Part shown: positions 1 through 11,154 of the stretch, one piece after another
How positions within the stretch are numbered: position 1 is the first letter of the stretch
Layout: each line of letters starts with the position of its first letter
Source: Cellulomonas fimi ATCC 484
Lineage (GTDB): Bacteria > Actinomycetota > Actinomycetes > Actinomycetales > Cellulomonadaceae
Direction: 5' to 3'
Assembly: GCF_000212695.1 (NCBI RefSeq)
Contig: NC_015514.1
Span: 1,860,001 to 1,924,000 of the forward strand
Length of the DNA: 64,000 nt
Notes under the pieces: model-generated
What the model was told of the DNA's origin: nothing
Databases searched by the model: none
Seen by the model: the letters and a program-made list of their open reading frames with translations, nothing else
Made by a program: the position numbers and the translations under genes

Positions 1-674
1 AGCTCGTCGGCGGTGCCCTCGGCGACGACGCGCCCGCGGTCGATGACGGCGATCCGGTCGGCGAGCTGGTCCGCCTCGTCGAGGTACTGCGTCGTGAGCA
101 GGACGGTCGAGCCGGTCGCGACGAGCTCGCGGATCGTGTCCCACACCTGCGCGCGCGTCCGCGGGTCCAGCCCGGTGGTCGGCTCGTCGAGGAAGATGAG
201 CGGCGGCTGCGCGATGAGGCTCGCCGCGAGGTCGAGCCGCCGCCGCATGCCGCCGGAGAAGTTGCGCAGCGGCTTGCTCGCGGCCTCGGTGAGCCCGAAG
301 CGCTCCAGCAGCTCGGTCGACTTGGCCCGCGACGCGGCGCGGGACAGCCCGTGCAGGCGCGAGAACAGCACGAGGTTCTCGGTCGCGCTGAGCGTCTCGT
401 CGACGGACGCGTACTGGCCGGTCACGCCGACGAGCTGGCGGACGACGTGCGGCTCGCGCACGACGTCGTGGCCGAGCACGCGGGCCGTGCCGGCGTCGGG
501 CCGCAGCAGCGTCGCGAGCATGCGGATCGTCGTCGTCTTGCCCGCGCCGTTCGGGCCGAGCACGCCGTAGACGCTGCCCGTCCGCACGGTCAGGTCGACG
601 CCGTCGACGGCACGCTGCTCGCCGAAGAGCTTGACGAGGCCCTCGGCCTCGATGGCCCAGGTCTGGTCGGTCAT
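1..674 (-). CDS. DrrA-like ABC transporter ATP-binding protein (3' end outside window)
   Basis: ATPase subunit of an ABC-2 type exporter of the daunorubicin-resistance (DrrA) kind, which powers efflux of drugs or lipids through a separate membrane subunit. About 224 residues are visible: Walker A GPNGAGKT near residues 40-47, Q-loop around 'VTGQYAS', signature FSGGMRRR, Walker [13 protein letters not shown], then '[15 protein letters not shown]', which is typical of the DrrA branch. The ATG at 672-674 follows the ribosome site AGGGAGGACCCC. The C-terminus and the expected permease gene lie left of base 1. An inverted repeat at 683-706 overlaps the ribosome-site region and could be an operator. 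Family assignment is firm; the substrate cannot be read. Confidence 0.9.
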   Translation of the reverse strand, partial: MTDQTWAIEAEGLVKLFGEQRAVDGVDLTVRTGSVYGVLGPNGAGKTTTIRMLATLLRPDAGTARVLGHDVVREPHVVRQLVGVTGQYASVDETLSATENLVLFSRLHGLSRAASRAKSTELLERFGLTEAASKPLRNFSGGMRRRLDLAASLIAQPPLIFLDEPTTGLDPRTRAQVWDTIRELVATGSTVLLTTQYLDEADQLADRIAVIDRGRVVAEGTADE

Positions 675-682
675 GGGGTCCT

Positions 683-706
683 CCCTGGTCGGTGTCGTGA
701 CCAGGG
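683..706. promoter_or_regulatory. 8-bp-arm inverted repeat before the DrrA-like gene
   Basis: CCCTGGTC, an 8-base spacer, then GACCAGGG. It sits 8 bases upstream of the start codon and overlaps the ribosome-binding region of the leftward exporter ATPase gene. Perfect dyads of this kind before drug-exporter genes are often TetR- or MarR-type operators; a hairpin hiding the ribosome site is the other reading. No regulator gene is visible in this part of the window. Confidence 0.45.
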
Positions 707-775
707 TGGGCGGGGGGTGCTGTCAGTCCGCTGCCGAGCGGCGGCGAGCGGGCCGCCCGCGCTGTCGGGGCGCTG

Positions 776-1753
776 TCAGGCGGCTGTCAGCGGCGCGGCG
801 GCGGGCGTCCCGGCGCCCGGCTCGACGGGCACCCGCCCGCGCGAGCGCAGCGTGCCGGCGAACGAGGCGACGCCCGCGGCGAGGAGCGCCGCGCCGATCA
901 TGTGGAGGTTGACGAGCGCGATCGGCAGGCCCGTGAACAGCTGGACGTAGCCGATCAGGCCCTGCCCCAGGGTGACCGCGAGCAGCACGAGCCCGACGGT
1001 CCGTGTGCGCCCACCGACCTGCGCGCGCAGCACCCGCACGAGCATGACGACGAGCACCGCGACGAACAGCCAGACCGACGCCGCGTGCAGGCGGGCCACG
1101 GCGTACGGGTCGACCGCGAACCGGTAGCCGACCTCCTCGTCGCCCGAGTGCGGTCCGGCGCCCGTGACGACGACGCCGAGCACGAGCACCGCGACGGCGA
1201 GCAGGGCCAGCAGCCAGCGCAGCGCGTACGTGGTGCGGTCGACGAGCGGGACCGGCGGCGCGTCGCCCTCGGTGGACCGCACGAGCAGCCACGTCGAGAC
1301 GGCGACGAGCGCCATGGAGATGAGCATGTGCCCGCCGACGATCGCGGGGTGCAGGTCGACGAGCACGGTGATGCCGCCGACGACGGCCTGCACGGCGACG
1401 CCCGCGAGCGGCGCGAGCCCGAGCCAGCGGTAGGCGGCGGAGCGGCTGCGGTCGGTGAAGACGAGCAGGGCCACGGCGATCGCGAGGACGGCGAGCACGC
1501 CGGTGATCGTGCGGTTGCCGAACTCGATGAACGGGTGGATCGACGTCGCCTCGTGGAAGCGGGGCGTGAACTCGCCGGGCTCGCACTCGGGCCACGTGGA
1601 GCAGCCGAGGCCGGACCCCGTGAGCCGGACGGCGCCGCCCGTGCCGACGATGACGATCTGCGCGACGAGGTTCGCGACGATCGCGGGTCGCGTCCAGCGC
1701 GGCCGCAGCCGGTCGAGCAGGGGTGCGGCGGGGGCGGTGGCGGGCGTCGTCAC
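776..1753 (-). CDS. ctaA: heme A synthase (COX15/CtaA family)
   Basis: Membrane enzyme that oxidises the C8 methyl of heme O to a formyl group, giving heme A for aa3-type cytochrome c oxidase. The 325-residue length, many hydrophobic helices and the motifs GGAVRLTGSGLGCSTWPEC, 'IHPFIEFGNRTITGVL', 'HMLISMA' and 'LVNLHMIGAALL' are those of the family; the heme-ligand histidines are in these helices. The GTG start is chosen because TAGGCT (1761-1766), a good actinobacterial -10 box, lies 7 nt upstream and no spaced Shine-Dalgarno is needed, so the mRNA is probably leaderless. A SURF1-family gene for the same oxidase is at 22.9-23.8 kb. Confidence 0.93.
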   Translation of the reverse strand: MTTPATAPAAPLLDRLRPRWTRPAIVANLVAQIVIVGTGGAVRLTGSGLGCSTWPECEPGEFTPRFHEATSIHPFIEFGNRTITGVLAVLAIAVALLVFTDRSRSAAYRWLGLAPLAGVAVQAVVGGITVLVDLHPAIVGGHMLISMALVAVSTWLLVRSTEGDAPPVPLVDRTTYALRWLLALLAVAVLVLGVVVTGAGPHSGDEEVGYRFAVDPYAVARLHAASVWLFVAVLVVMLVRVLRAQVGGRTRTVGLVLLAVTLGQGLIGYVQLFTGLPIALVNLHMIGAALLAAGVASFAGTLRSRGRVPVEPGAGTPAAAPLTAA

Positions 1754-1825
1754 GGCTCCCAGCCTACGGTCCGCACCGGCGCGTCCCGGCCCGTCCGGCG
1801 GGGGAGACGCGTCACGTCGGGCGGC

Positions 1826-2647
1826 TCAGTGCCAGCGGAACAGGCGACCCGCGCCCCAGCCGAGCGCGGCCGTCCAGCCGAGCAGCACGACGACCGACCA
1901 CGGAGGCAGCACGCCGTGCAGCAGCGTCTCGCGCATCGCCTCGCCGAGCGCGCCCGACGGCAGCAGCAGCGCGACGTGCGCGAGCGGTCCGGGCAGGCTG
2001 CTCGCGGGCACGACGACGCCGCCCGCGACGGCCAGCACGAGCAGCGCGAGGTTCGCGACCGCGAGCACGGCCTCGGCGCGCAGGGTGCCGGCGACGAGCA
2101 TCGCGAGCGACGTGAACGCGGCCGTGCCGAGCACGACGGCGACGACCGCGAGCGGGACGCCGGCGGGGTCGGGGCGCCAGCCGAGCGCGACGGCGGCGAC
2201 CCCGATGACGAGGACCTGGACGAGCTCGACGACGAGCACCCCGAGCACCTTGCCCGCGAGCAGCCCGCCCCGGCCGAGCGGCGTCGTGGACAGCAGCCGC
2301 AGCACGCCGTTGCGGCGGTCGAACGACGACGCGATGGCCTGCGACGTGAACGACGTCGTCATGACGGCGAGCGCGAGCACGCCCGGCGCGAGGAAGTCGA
2401 TCCGGCTGGCGCCGCCGGTGTCGAGCTCGACGGACGTGCCCCGCGTGAGCCCCACGAGGACGAGGACGGGCACGACGACCGTGACGAGCAGCTGCTCGCC
2501 GTTGCGCAGGATCGCGCGCGCCTCGAACGACGTCTGCGCCAGGACCCGGCGCCACGTGGGTGCGGCACCGGCGTGCGGGCCGCGGCCGGCGCCGACCGGC
2601 GGGACGGGGGCGGCGGGCGCGGGGGCCGTGCGGCGGGGGTCGGTCAT
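1826..2647 (-). CDS. ABC-2 type transporter permease
   Basis: Membrane subunit of an ABC exporter, about 273 residues. A Pro/Ala-rich cytoplasmic N-terminus of some 35 residues is followed by about six hydrophobic helices. Typical ABC-2 stretches include 'FLAPGVLALAVMTTSFTSQAIASSFDRRNGVLRLL' split around the second helix and 'LPSGALGEAMRETLLHG' near the end. The start codon overlaps the stop of the upstream ATPase gene (ATGA at 2644-2647), so the two are translationally coupled and form one transporter. Substrate unknown; possibly an antibiotic or lipid exporter. Confidence 0.88.
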   Translation of the reverse strand: MTDPRRTAPAPAAPVPPVGAGRGPHAGAAPTWRRVLAQTSFEARAILRNGEQLLVTVVVPVLVLVGLTRGTSVELDTGGASRIDFLAPGVLALAVMTTSFTSQAIASSFDRRNGVLRLLSTTPLGRGGLLAGKVLGVLVVELVQVLVIGVAAVALGWRPDPAGVPLAVVAVVLGTAAFTSLAMLVAGTLRAEAVLAVANLALLVLAVAGGVVVPASSLPGPLAHVALLLPSGALGEAMRETLLHGVLPPWSVVVLLGWTAALGWGAGRLFRWH

Positions 2648-3567
2648 CGCAGGTCCCGTCCGGTGAGGTCGAGGAACACGTCCTCGAGCGTCGAGCGGCC
2701 GACGCTCAGGCGGCTGACGAGGACGCCGTCCTGCGCGAGCCGGGCGGCGACGGCGGCGACCGCGGCGGGGTCGACCGGGCCCGCGACGGCGTACGAGCCG
2801 GGTGCGGCCTCGGTCACCGTGAACGCGTCGCCGAGGGCGGCGCGCAGCGGCGCGAGCGCGAGCCCGGCGGGTGCCTGCAGGTGCAGCGTGCGGTCGTCGG
2901 CGGACGTCAGCAGGTCCGCGACCGAACCCTCGGCGACGACGCGCCCCTGGTCGACGACGACGACGTGGTCCGCGAGGTCCTCCGCCTCGTCCATGAGGTG
3001 CGTCGTGAGGAGCACCGCGACGCCCTCGGCGCGCAGCTCGCGCACGAGCTCCCAGACGGCGAGGCGCGCCTGCGGGTCCATGCCCGCGCTGGGCTCGTCG
3101 AGGAACACGACGTCGGGCCGTCCCACGACCGCTGCGGCGAGCGCGAGGCGCTGCCGCTGGCCCCCCGAGAGCCGCCGCACGGTGGTGCGGGCGAACGAGC
3201 CGAGCCCGAGGCGCTCGGAGAGCTCGCCGACGTCGCGCGGGTCGGCGTACATGCGCGCGACGTGGTCGAGCATGTCGGCGGCGCGGATGCCCGTCGGCAG
3301 GCCGCCGTCCTGGAGCATGACGCCGACGCGGGGCCGCAGCTCGCGCGCCTGGGTGCGCGGGTCGAGGCCGAGCACCCGCACCTGGCCCTCGTCGGGCGTG
3401 CGCAGGCCCTCGCAGCACTCGATCGTCGTCGTCTTGCCGGCGCCGTTGGGGCCGAGCACGGCGGTGACGCGTCCGGGCAGCGCGACGAGGTCGAGCTCGT
3501 CGACGACGGCCCGGCCGCCGTACCGCTTGACGAGCCCGCGGACCTCGAGCGCGGGGGAGTCGGGCAC
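2644..3567 (-). CDS. ABC transporter ATP-binding protein (partner of ABC-2 permease)
   Basis: Nucleotide-binding subunit that drives the permease encoded just downstream. Walker A GPNGAGKT lies at about residues 39-46 from the chosen start; the signature is LSGGQRQR, Walker B 'VVFLDEPSAGMD', and the H-loop is in 'LLTTHLMDEAEDLAD'. The C-terminal region after about residue 225 is the accessory domain seen in exporter ATPases. I chose GTG at 3565-3567 because TAGACT (3576-3581) is 8 nt upstream, giving a leaderless start. An upstream GTG at 3631-3633 would add 22 low-complexity residues (PGAPGAPA) and has no ribosome site. Confidence 0.88.
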   Translation of the reverse strand: MPDSPALEVRGLVKRYGGRAVVDELDLVALPGRVTAVLGPNGAGKTTTIECCEGLRTPDEGQVRVLGLDPRTQARELRPRVGVMLQDGGLPTGIRAADMLDHVARMYADPRDVGELSERLGLGSFARTTVRRLSGGQRQRLALAAAVVGRPDVVFLDEPSAGMDPQARLAVWELVRELRAEGVAVLLTTHLMDEAEDLADHVVVVDQGRVVAEGSVADLLTSADDRTLHLQAPAGLALAPLRAALGDAFTVTEAAPGSYAVAGPVDPAAVAAVAARLAQDGVLVSRLSVGRSTLEDVFLDLTGRDLR

Positions 3568-3700
3568 GAGAGGGGAGTCTAGGCGGGCTGCCGGTGCGCC
3601 CGGGGCGCCGGGCCGGCGGGTGAGGTCCGACACAGCGACCGCGGCGGGTGCGCGTCGCGGTGCGGTTCGCCGGTGCGTGCGCGTCCCGCGTGCGTGGGAC

Positions 3701-3748
3701 CAAGGTCACCCTTGCTTGCAGGGATGCATTTCGGCAACAAGGATGTTG
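3701..3748. promoter_or_regulatory. sufR-suf promoter region with two 14-bp inverted repeats
   Basis: Two perfect dyads of the same size lie between the divergent ABC gene and sufR: CAAGG-TCAC-CCTTG (3701-3714) and CAACA-AGGA-TGTTG (3735-3748), 34 bases centre to centre. TTGCAG (3717-3722) and AAGGAT (3739-3744) could be a weak -35/-10 pair with a 16-base spacer, so the second dyad would cover the -10. SufR is known to autoregulate the suf operon, so these are the best candidate SufR sites here. They do not match any operator sequence I can recall exactly. Confidence 0.5.
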
Positions 3749-3835
3749 TCAATATCGCGACCTTCCCCCGGGTCGAGCGCCGGCCGGTCCCCACCGGCCG
3801 GAGCCGCGTGGGGGTCCACGAGCCCGGAGGTGAGC

Positions 3836-4573
3836 ATGAGCGCGACGCTGCCCGTCCCCACGGCCGCCCCCGCGAGCCTCGACTCCGACGCCGGGACGCG
3901 CGAGCGTGTGCTGCGGATCGTCGCCGCCGACGGCCCGGTCTCCGCCGCGGAGCTCGCGGCGCGTCTCGACCTGACGACGGCCGGCATCCGCCGCCACCTC
4001 GCGGTCCTCGAGTCCGGCGAGCAGATCGCCGTGCACGAGGGTGCGGGACTCGGCCCCGCCCGCCGTGGTCGTCCCGCCCGGCGGTACGTCGTGACGAGCC
4101 GCGGCCAGGCCGCGCTGTCGCACCGCTACTCCGAGCTCGCCGCGCAGGCGCTGCGGTTCCTCGCGGAGCACGGCGGCCCGGGCGCCGTCGAGAGCTTCGC
4201 CGAGCAGCGCGTGCGCGACCTCGAGCAGCGTCTCGTCGCGGTCGTCGACGCCGCGGGCCAGGACGTCACGGCCCGCGCCCGCTCGCTCGCGGACGGCCTG
4301 TCCGCCGACGGCTACGCCGCGTCCGCGCGGCCCGTGCCCGGCACGCACGCCGTCCAGCTCTGCCAGGGGCACTGCCCCGTGCAGGACGTCGCGCACGAGT
4401 TCCCGCAGCTGTGCGAGGCCGAGGCCCGTGCGTTCTCGCGCCTGCTCGGCGTCCACGTCCAGAGGCTCGCCACGCTCGCCGGCGGCGGCCACGTCTGCAC
4501 CACGAACATCCCGACCGCCACCCCCACGCACCACCCAGCCCCCGTGCTCGCCCCGGAAGGACCGACAGCATGA
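3836..4573 (+). CDS. sufR: SufR, Fe-S cluster-sensing transcriptional repressor
   Basis: Represses the suf operon when its own Fe-S cluster is loaded. The 245-residue protein has an N-terminal winged helix-turn-helix ('[19 protein letters not shown]', about residues 40-58, then the wing 'GRPARRY'). Its C-terminal half carries C176, C180, C193 and C221. The spacing C180-X12-C193-X27-C221 is that of the cluster ligands in known SufR proteins, with the usual '[21 protein letters not shown]' between them. ATG 3836 has a GGAGG ribosome site 5 nt upstream; an in-frame GTG at 3830 overlaps that site. Its stop overlaps the sufB start (ATGA), so regulator and machinery are co-expressed. Confidence 0.95.
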   Translation: MSATLPVPTAAPASLDSDAGTRERVLRIVAADGPVSAAELAARLDLTTAGIRRHLAVLESGEQIAVHEGAGLGPARRGRPARRYVVTSRGQAALSHRYSELAAQALRFLAEHGGPGAVESFAEQRVRDLEQRLVAVVDAAGQDVTARARSLADGLSADGYAASARPVPGTHAVQLCQGHCPVQDVAHEFPQLCEAEARAFSRLLGVHVQRLATLAGGGHVCTTNIPTATPTHHPAPVLAPEGPTA

Positions 4574-6012
4574 GTGCACCCACCGAGAACGCGGCCGCCA
4601 CGCCGCTCACCCAGGACGAGGCCATCGCCTCGATCGGCAACTACACCTACGGGTGGCACGACAGGGACGTCGCCGGCGCGACCGCCAGGCGCGGGCTGTC
4701 CGAGGCCGTCGTGCGCGAGATCTCCGCGCTCAAGAACGAGCCCGAGTGGATGCTCAAGACGCGCCTGAAGTCCCTGCGCCTGTTCGAGAAGAAGCCCATG
4801 CCGTGGTGGGGCTCGGACCTGTCGGGCATCGACTTCGACAACATCAAGTACTTCGTGCGCTCGACGGAGAAGCAGGCCGCGAGCTGGGAGGACCTCCCCG
4901 AGGACATCAAGAACACGTACGACCGGCTCGGCATCCCCGAGGCGGAGAAGCAGCGCCTCGTCGCGGGCGTCGCCGCGCAGTACGAGTCCGAGGTGGTCTA
5001 CCACCAGATCCAGGAGTCGCTCGAGGAGCAGGGCGTCATCTTCCTCGACACCGACACGGGCCTGCGCGAGCACCCGGAGATCTTCGAGCAGTACTTCGGC
5101 TCCGTGATCCCCCCCGGCGACAACAAGTTCGCGTCGCTCAACACGGCCGTGTGGTCGGGCGGGTCGTTCGTCTACGTGCCGCCGGGCGTGCACGTCGAGA
5201 TCCCGCTGCAGGCCTACTTCCGCATCAACACCGAGAACATGGGCCAGTTCGAGCGGACGCTGATCATCGCCGACGAGGGCTCGTACGTGCACTACGTCGA
5301 GGGCTGCACCGCGCCCGTCTACTCGTCGGACTCGCTGCACTCCGCGGTCGTCGAGATCATCGTCAAGAAGAACGCCCGCGTGCGGTACACGACGATCCAG
5401 AACTGGTCGAACAACGTGTACAACCTCGTCACCAAGCGGGCGACGGCCGCCGAGGGCGCGACCATGGAGTGGGTCGACGGCAACATCGGCTCCAAGGTCA
5501 CCATGAAGTACCCGGCGATCTACCTCATGGGCGAGCACGCGCGCGGCGAGACGCTGTCGATCGCGTTCGCCGGCGAGGGCCAGCACCAGGACGCGGGCGC
5601 CAAGATGGTGCACGCCGCGCCGCACACGTCGTCGTCGATCGTCTCCAAGTCGGTCGCGCGCGGCGGTGGCCGCACGTCCTACCGGGGTCTCGTGCAGGTC
5701 CTCGAGGGCGCCGAGCACAGCGCGAGCAACGTCCTGTGCGACGCCCTGCTCGTCGACCAGATCTCGCGCTCCGACACCTACCCGTACGTCGACGTCCGCG
5801 AGGACGACGTGTCGATGGGCCACGAGGCGACGGTGTCGCGCGTGAGCGAGGACCAGCTGTTCTACCTGATGTCCCGGGGCATGCCCGAGACCGAGGCGAT
5901 GGCCATGATCGTGCGCGGGTTCGTCGAGCCCATCGCGCGCGAGCTGCCCATGGAGTACGCCCTCGAGCTCAACCGCCTCATCGAGCTGCAGATGGAAGGG
6001 GCCGTCGGCTGA
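4570..6012 (+). CDS. sufB: Fe-S cluster assembly scaffold SufB
   Basis: Main scaffold subunit of the SufBC2D complex, on which new Fe-S clusters are built in the cytoplasm. The 480-residue protein is full length and opens with '[21 protein letters not shown]'-type sequence (first ~50 residues), followed by the right-handed beta-helix core ('[20 protein letters not shown]', '[17 protein letters not shown]', 'EGCTAP') and the end '[23 protein letters not shown]'. The Cys in EGCTAP is the conserved sulfur acceptor region. No intein interrupts it, unlike some mycobacterial SufB genes. It overlaps sufR by 4 bases and sufD by 1. Confidence 0.97.
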   Translation: MSAPTENAAATPLTQDEAIASIGNYTYGWHDRDVAGATARRGLSEAVVREISALKNEPEWMLKTRLKSLRLFEKKPMPWWGSDLSGIDFDNIKYFVRSTEKQAASWEDLPEDIKNTYDRLGIPEAEKQRLVAGVAAQYESEVVYHQIQESLEEQGVIFLDTDTGLREHPEIFEQYFGSVIPPGDNKFASLNTAVWSGGSFVYVPPGVHVEIPLQAYFRINTENMGQFERTLIIADEGSYVHYVEGCTAPVYSSDSLHSAVVEIIVKKNARVRYTTIQNWSNNVYNLVTKRATAAEGATMEWVDGNIGSKVTMKYPAIYLMGEHARGETLSIAFAGEGQHQDAGAKMVHAAPHTSSSIVSKSVARGGGRTSYRGLVQVLEGAEHSASNVLCDALLVDQISRSDTYPYVDVREDDVSMGHEATVSRVSEDQLFYLMSRGMPETEAMAMIVRGFVEPIARELPMEYALELNRLIELQMEGAVG

Positions 6013-7313
6013 TGACGACCACCACGGAGAACCTGTCGACCGACCACTCGCGGGCGGTCGCCGACGGGGCCCACACGCACGGCGTCGGCGGCACGCCCGA
6101 GTCCTCGCGCGCCTCGCGCCCGACCTCGTTCGACGTCGCGGACTTCCCGGTCCCGACGGGCCGCGAGGAGGAGTGGCGGTTCTCGCCCGTCGACCGCCTC
6201 GCGCCGCTGTTCGCGGCGTCGACCGACGGCGTGCTGTCCGGCCACGGCGTGCTGACGACCGTCGTCGAGGCGCCCGAGGTCCGGGTCGAGATCCTCGACC
6301 GCGGCGACGAGCGCCTGGGCCGGGCCGGCAAGCCCGGCGACCGGACCGCCGCCGTCGCGTGGGCGTCCTACCCCCGCGCGACCGTCGTGACGATCCCGCG
6401 CGAGCAGGTCGCCTCGACCGTCACCTCCATCAAGATCGAGGGCGTCGAGGGCGCGGGCCTGCACGACGCCCCGCTGGAGCCCTCGGCGTCGCACCTGCTC
6501 GTGCACGCCGAGGCGCTGTCCGAGTCGGTCGTCGTGATCGACCACGTCGGGCACGCCGCGCTCACCGAGACGGTCGAGATCGTCGCGGACGAGGGCGCGC
6601 ACCTCACGGTCGTGTCGGTCCAGGACTGGGCCGAGGGCTCCGTGCACGCCGCGTCGCACCGCGTCGTCGTGGGCCGCGACGCGACCGTCAAGCACATCGT
6701 CGTCACGCTCGGCGGCGACGTCGTGCGCGTCACGCCGGACGCCGAGTTCGTCGGCGAGGGCGCGTCGGTCACCCTGCTCGGCCTGTACTTCGCCGACGCG
6801 GGGCAGCACCAGGAGCAGCGCCTCTTCGTCGACCACGCGGTGCCGAGCTGCGTGAGCCGCGTGACCTACAAGGGCGCGCTGCAGGGCGAGGGTGCGCACG
6901 CGGTCTGGGTGGGCGACGTGCTCATCCGTGCCGCCGCCGAGGGCACCGACACCTACGAGCTCAACCGCAACCTCGTCCTCACGGACGGCGCGCGTGCGGA
7001 CTCGGTGCCGAACCTCGAGATCGAGACCGGGGTCATCGAGGGCGCGGGCCACGCGTCCGCGACCGGCCGGTTCGACGACGAGCAGCTCTTCTACCTGCGG
7101 GCCCGTGGCATCCCCGAGGCCGACGCGCGTCGCCTCGTGGTGCGCGGCTTCTTCGCCGAGCTCATCCAGGAGATCGGCGTCCCCGCGGTCGAGGAGCGCC
7201 TGATCGGCGCGATCGAGAAGGAGCTCGAGGCGTCGATGTCGGCGCTCGACGGGCTCGCGGACCGCCCGCACGTCGAGGGCTCCGAGTCGGCCGCGCGCAC
7301 GGAGCGCGCATGA
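6012..7313 (+). CDS. sufD: Fe-S cluster assembly protein SufD
   Basis: SufB paralogue that pairs with SufB and binds SufC in the SufBC2D scaffold. It has 433 residues. The variable N-terminal helical part contains the typical 'FPVPTGREEEWRFSPVDRL'; the beta-helix core follows and the end carries 'QLFYLRARGIPEADARRLVVRGFFAELI', shared with SufB. The start overlaps the sufB stop by one base (TGATG), and the end overlaps the ferredoxin gene by four. Function is firm from sequence and operon position. Confidence 0.96.
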   Translation: MTTTTENLSTDHSRAVADGAHTHGVGGTPESSRASRPTSFDVADFPVPTGREEEWRFSPVDRLAPLFAASTDGVLSGHGVLTTVVEAPEVRVEILDRGDERLGRAGKPGDRTAAVAWASYPRATVVTIPREQVASTVTSIKIEGVEGAGLHDAPLEPSASHLLVHAEALSESVVVIDHVGHAALTETVEIVADEGAHLTVVSVQDWAEGSVHAASHRVVVGRDATVKHIVVTLGGDVVRVTPDAEFVGEGASVTLLGLYFADAGQHQEQRLFVDHAVPSCVSRVTYKGALQGEGAHAVWVGDVLIRAAAEGTDTYELNRNLVLTDGARADSVPNLEIETGVIEGAGHASATGRFDDEQLFYLRARGIPEADARRLVVRGFFAELIQEIGVPAVEERLIGAIEKELEASMSALDGLADRPHVEGSESAARTERA

Positions 7314-7642
7314 CCGCCCAGCTCGCCTGCTACGACGAGGACGTGCCGGAGGCCGGCACGTTCCGCGTCGAGCTCGAGGGCGAGTCCGGACCCGTCGAGG
7401 TCGCGATCGTCCGCGACGAGGACGGCGAGCTGCACGCCATCAGCGACATCTGCTCGCACGGCGCGGTGTCGCTGTCCGACGGCGAGGTCGAGGGCTGCTC
7501 GATCGAGTGCTGGCTGCACGGCTCGCGGTTCGACCTGCGCACGGGCAAGCCGCTGGGCCCGCCCGCCGTGAAGCCCGTCCCCGTCTACCCCCTGACCGTC
7601 GACGGCCAGCGCGTGCTGGTCGACGTCGACGCCCCTCTCTGA
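7310..7642 (+). CDS. Rieske-type [2Fe-2S] ferredoxin of the suf operon
   Basis: A 110-residue Rieske-fold protein, the size of non-heme iron oxygenase ferredoxin subunits. Both cluster boxes are intact: C-S-H in 'ISDICSHGAVSLSDG' and C-W-L-H in 'IECWLHGSRFDL'. It also has the usual 'TGKPLGPPAVKPVPVYPL' after the second box. It overlaps sufD by 4 bases (ATGA) and ends 16 bases before sufC, so it is an integral operon member. Rieske ferredoxins occur in many actinobacterial suf operons; an electron-supply role in cluster assembly is likely but is inference. Confidence 0.92.
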   Translation: MTAQLACYDEDVPEAGTFRVELEGESGPVEVAIVRDEDGELHAISDICSHGAVSLSDGEVEGCSIECWLHGSRFDLRTGKPLGPPAVKPVPVYPLTVDGQRVLVDVDAPL

Positions 7643-7658
7643 CCTAGGAGTTCCCCGC

Positions 7659-10327
<2,669 letters not shown>

Positions 10328-10331
<4 letters not shown>

Positions 10332-10663
10332 GCACCGAGACCAACCCCAGCACCCCGACGACCGTCGCCGACGTCGAGGAGGCCATGCGCGACGTCATCG
10401 ACCCCGAGCTCGGCATCAACGTCGTGGACCTCGGCCTCGTCTACGGCGTCGTCATCGACCAGGCGAACACTGCGGTCATCGACATGACGCTCACGTCGGC
10501 GGCCTGCCCGCTGACCGACGTCATCGAGGACCAGTCCGCGCAGGCGCTCGACGGCATCGTCGACGGGTTCCGCATCAACTGGGTGTGGATGCCGCCGTGG
10601 GGCCCGGAGAAGATCACCGACGACGGCCGCGCCCAGATGCGCGCCCTCGGCTTCAACATCTGA
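10328..10663 (+). CDS. sufT: SufT / metal-sulfur cluster biosynthesis protein (MIP18/PaaD-like, DUF59)
   Basis: Small accessory factor for Fe-S cluster maturation, 111 residues, last gene of the suf operon. The family core is clear: 'MRDVIDPELGINVVDLGLVY', 'IDMTLTSAACPLTD' with the conserved Cys, and 'INWVWMPPWGPEKITDDGRAQMRALG' at the end. It overlaps sufU by 4 bases and is followed by the operon terminator. Confidence 0.93.
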
Positions 10664-10681
10664 CGCGCCGCCCGCGCACCT

Positions 10682-10725
10682 GACGACGCCCAGGACCCCG
10701 GACCGCCGGGGGCCTGGGCGTCGTC
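10682..10725 (+). terminator. terminator of the suf operon
   Basis: Perfect 13-bp stem (10682-10694 with 10713-10725, GACGACGCCCAGG / CCTGGGCGTCGTC) plus inner C-run/G-run pairing, starting 19 bases after the sufT stop. There is no T-run, as is usual in very high-GC actinobacteria. Confidence 0.75.
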
Positions 10726-10788
10726 GTGCGTGGCGGACCGGCGCGGGCTCGCGTCGAGAGCGAACCCAACCTGTTTCCTGGACGATGA

Positions 10789-10811
10789 TGTGTGCCACAC
10801 AGTATGGTGTG
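10789..10811. promoter_or_regulatory. promoter/operator of the padR operon
   Basis: TGTGTG-C-CACACA (10789-10801) is a perfect dyad; it overlaps a second dyad CACAC-N6-GTGTG (10796-10811). The -10-like TATGGT (10803-10808) lies inside the second one and ends 7 nt before the ATG at 10816. PadR proteins usually repress their own operon through such a dyad at the -10, so autorepression is likely. Confidence 0.55.
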
Positions 10812-10815
10812 ACGC

Positions 10816-11151
10816 ATGATCGACGACGCGGTCCTCGAGACCCACCGGCAGGAGCTGCGACGCGGCACCGTCGTCCTGGCCTGCCTGCGACTGCTCGAGC
10901 GCCCCGGGTACGGCTACGGGCTCCTGGAGGACCTCGCCGCGCGCGGCTTCGAGACCGACACCAACACGCTGTACCCGCTCCTGCGCCGGCTCGAGAAGCA
11001 GGGGCATCTCACGAGCGAGTGGAACACCGACGAGGCCCGGCCGCGCAAGTTCTACCGGACCAGCTCCACCGGCCGCGCGCTCGCGGTCGCCCTCACCACC
11101 GACTTCCGCGCGATCGCCACGGCCGTCGCCGGCCTGCCCGAGGAGGACTGA
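10816..11151 (+). CDS. PadR family transcriptional regulator
   Basis: 111-residue winged-helix repressor. The PadR N-terminal domain covers nearly the whole protein: 'ELRRGTVVLACLRLLERPGYGYGLLEDL', then 'TDTNTLYPLLRRLEKQGHLTSEW' with the recognition helix, and the wing 'RPRKFYRTSSTGRALA'. It is the short PadR type lacking a long C-terminal helical domain. The gene directly downstream encodes a membrane protein, the usual partner of such regulators in actinobacteria; the inducing signal is unknown. Confidence 0.9.
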   Translation: MIDDAVLETHRQELRRGTVVLACLRLLERPGYGYGLLEDLAARGFETDTNTLYPLLRRLEKQGHLTSEWNTDEARPRKFYRTSSTGRALAVALTTDFRAIATAVAGLPEED

Positions 11152-11154
11152 GCG

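Noticed and set aside
902..3835. An upstream extension of sufR by almost a thousand codons
   Set aside because: The frame stays open only as antisense of ctaA and the ABC genes. The SufR domain begins after ATG 3836, which has its own ribosome site and promoter region.
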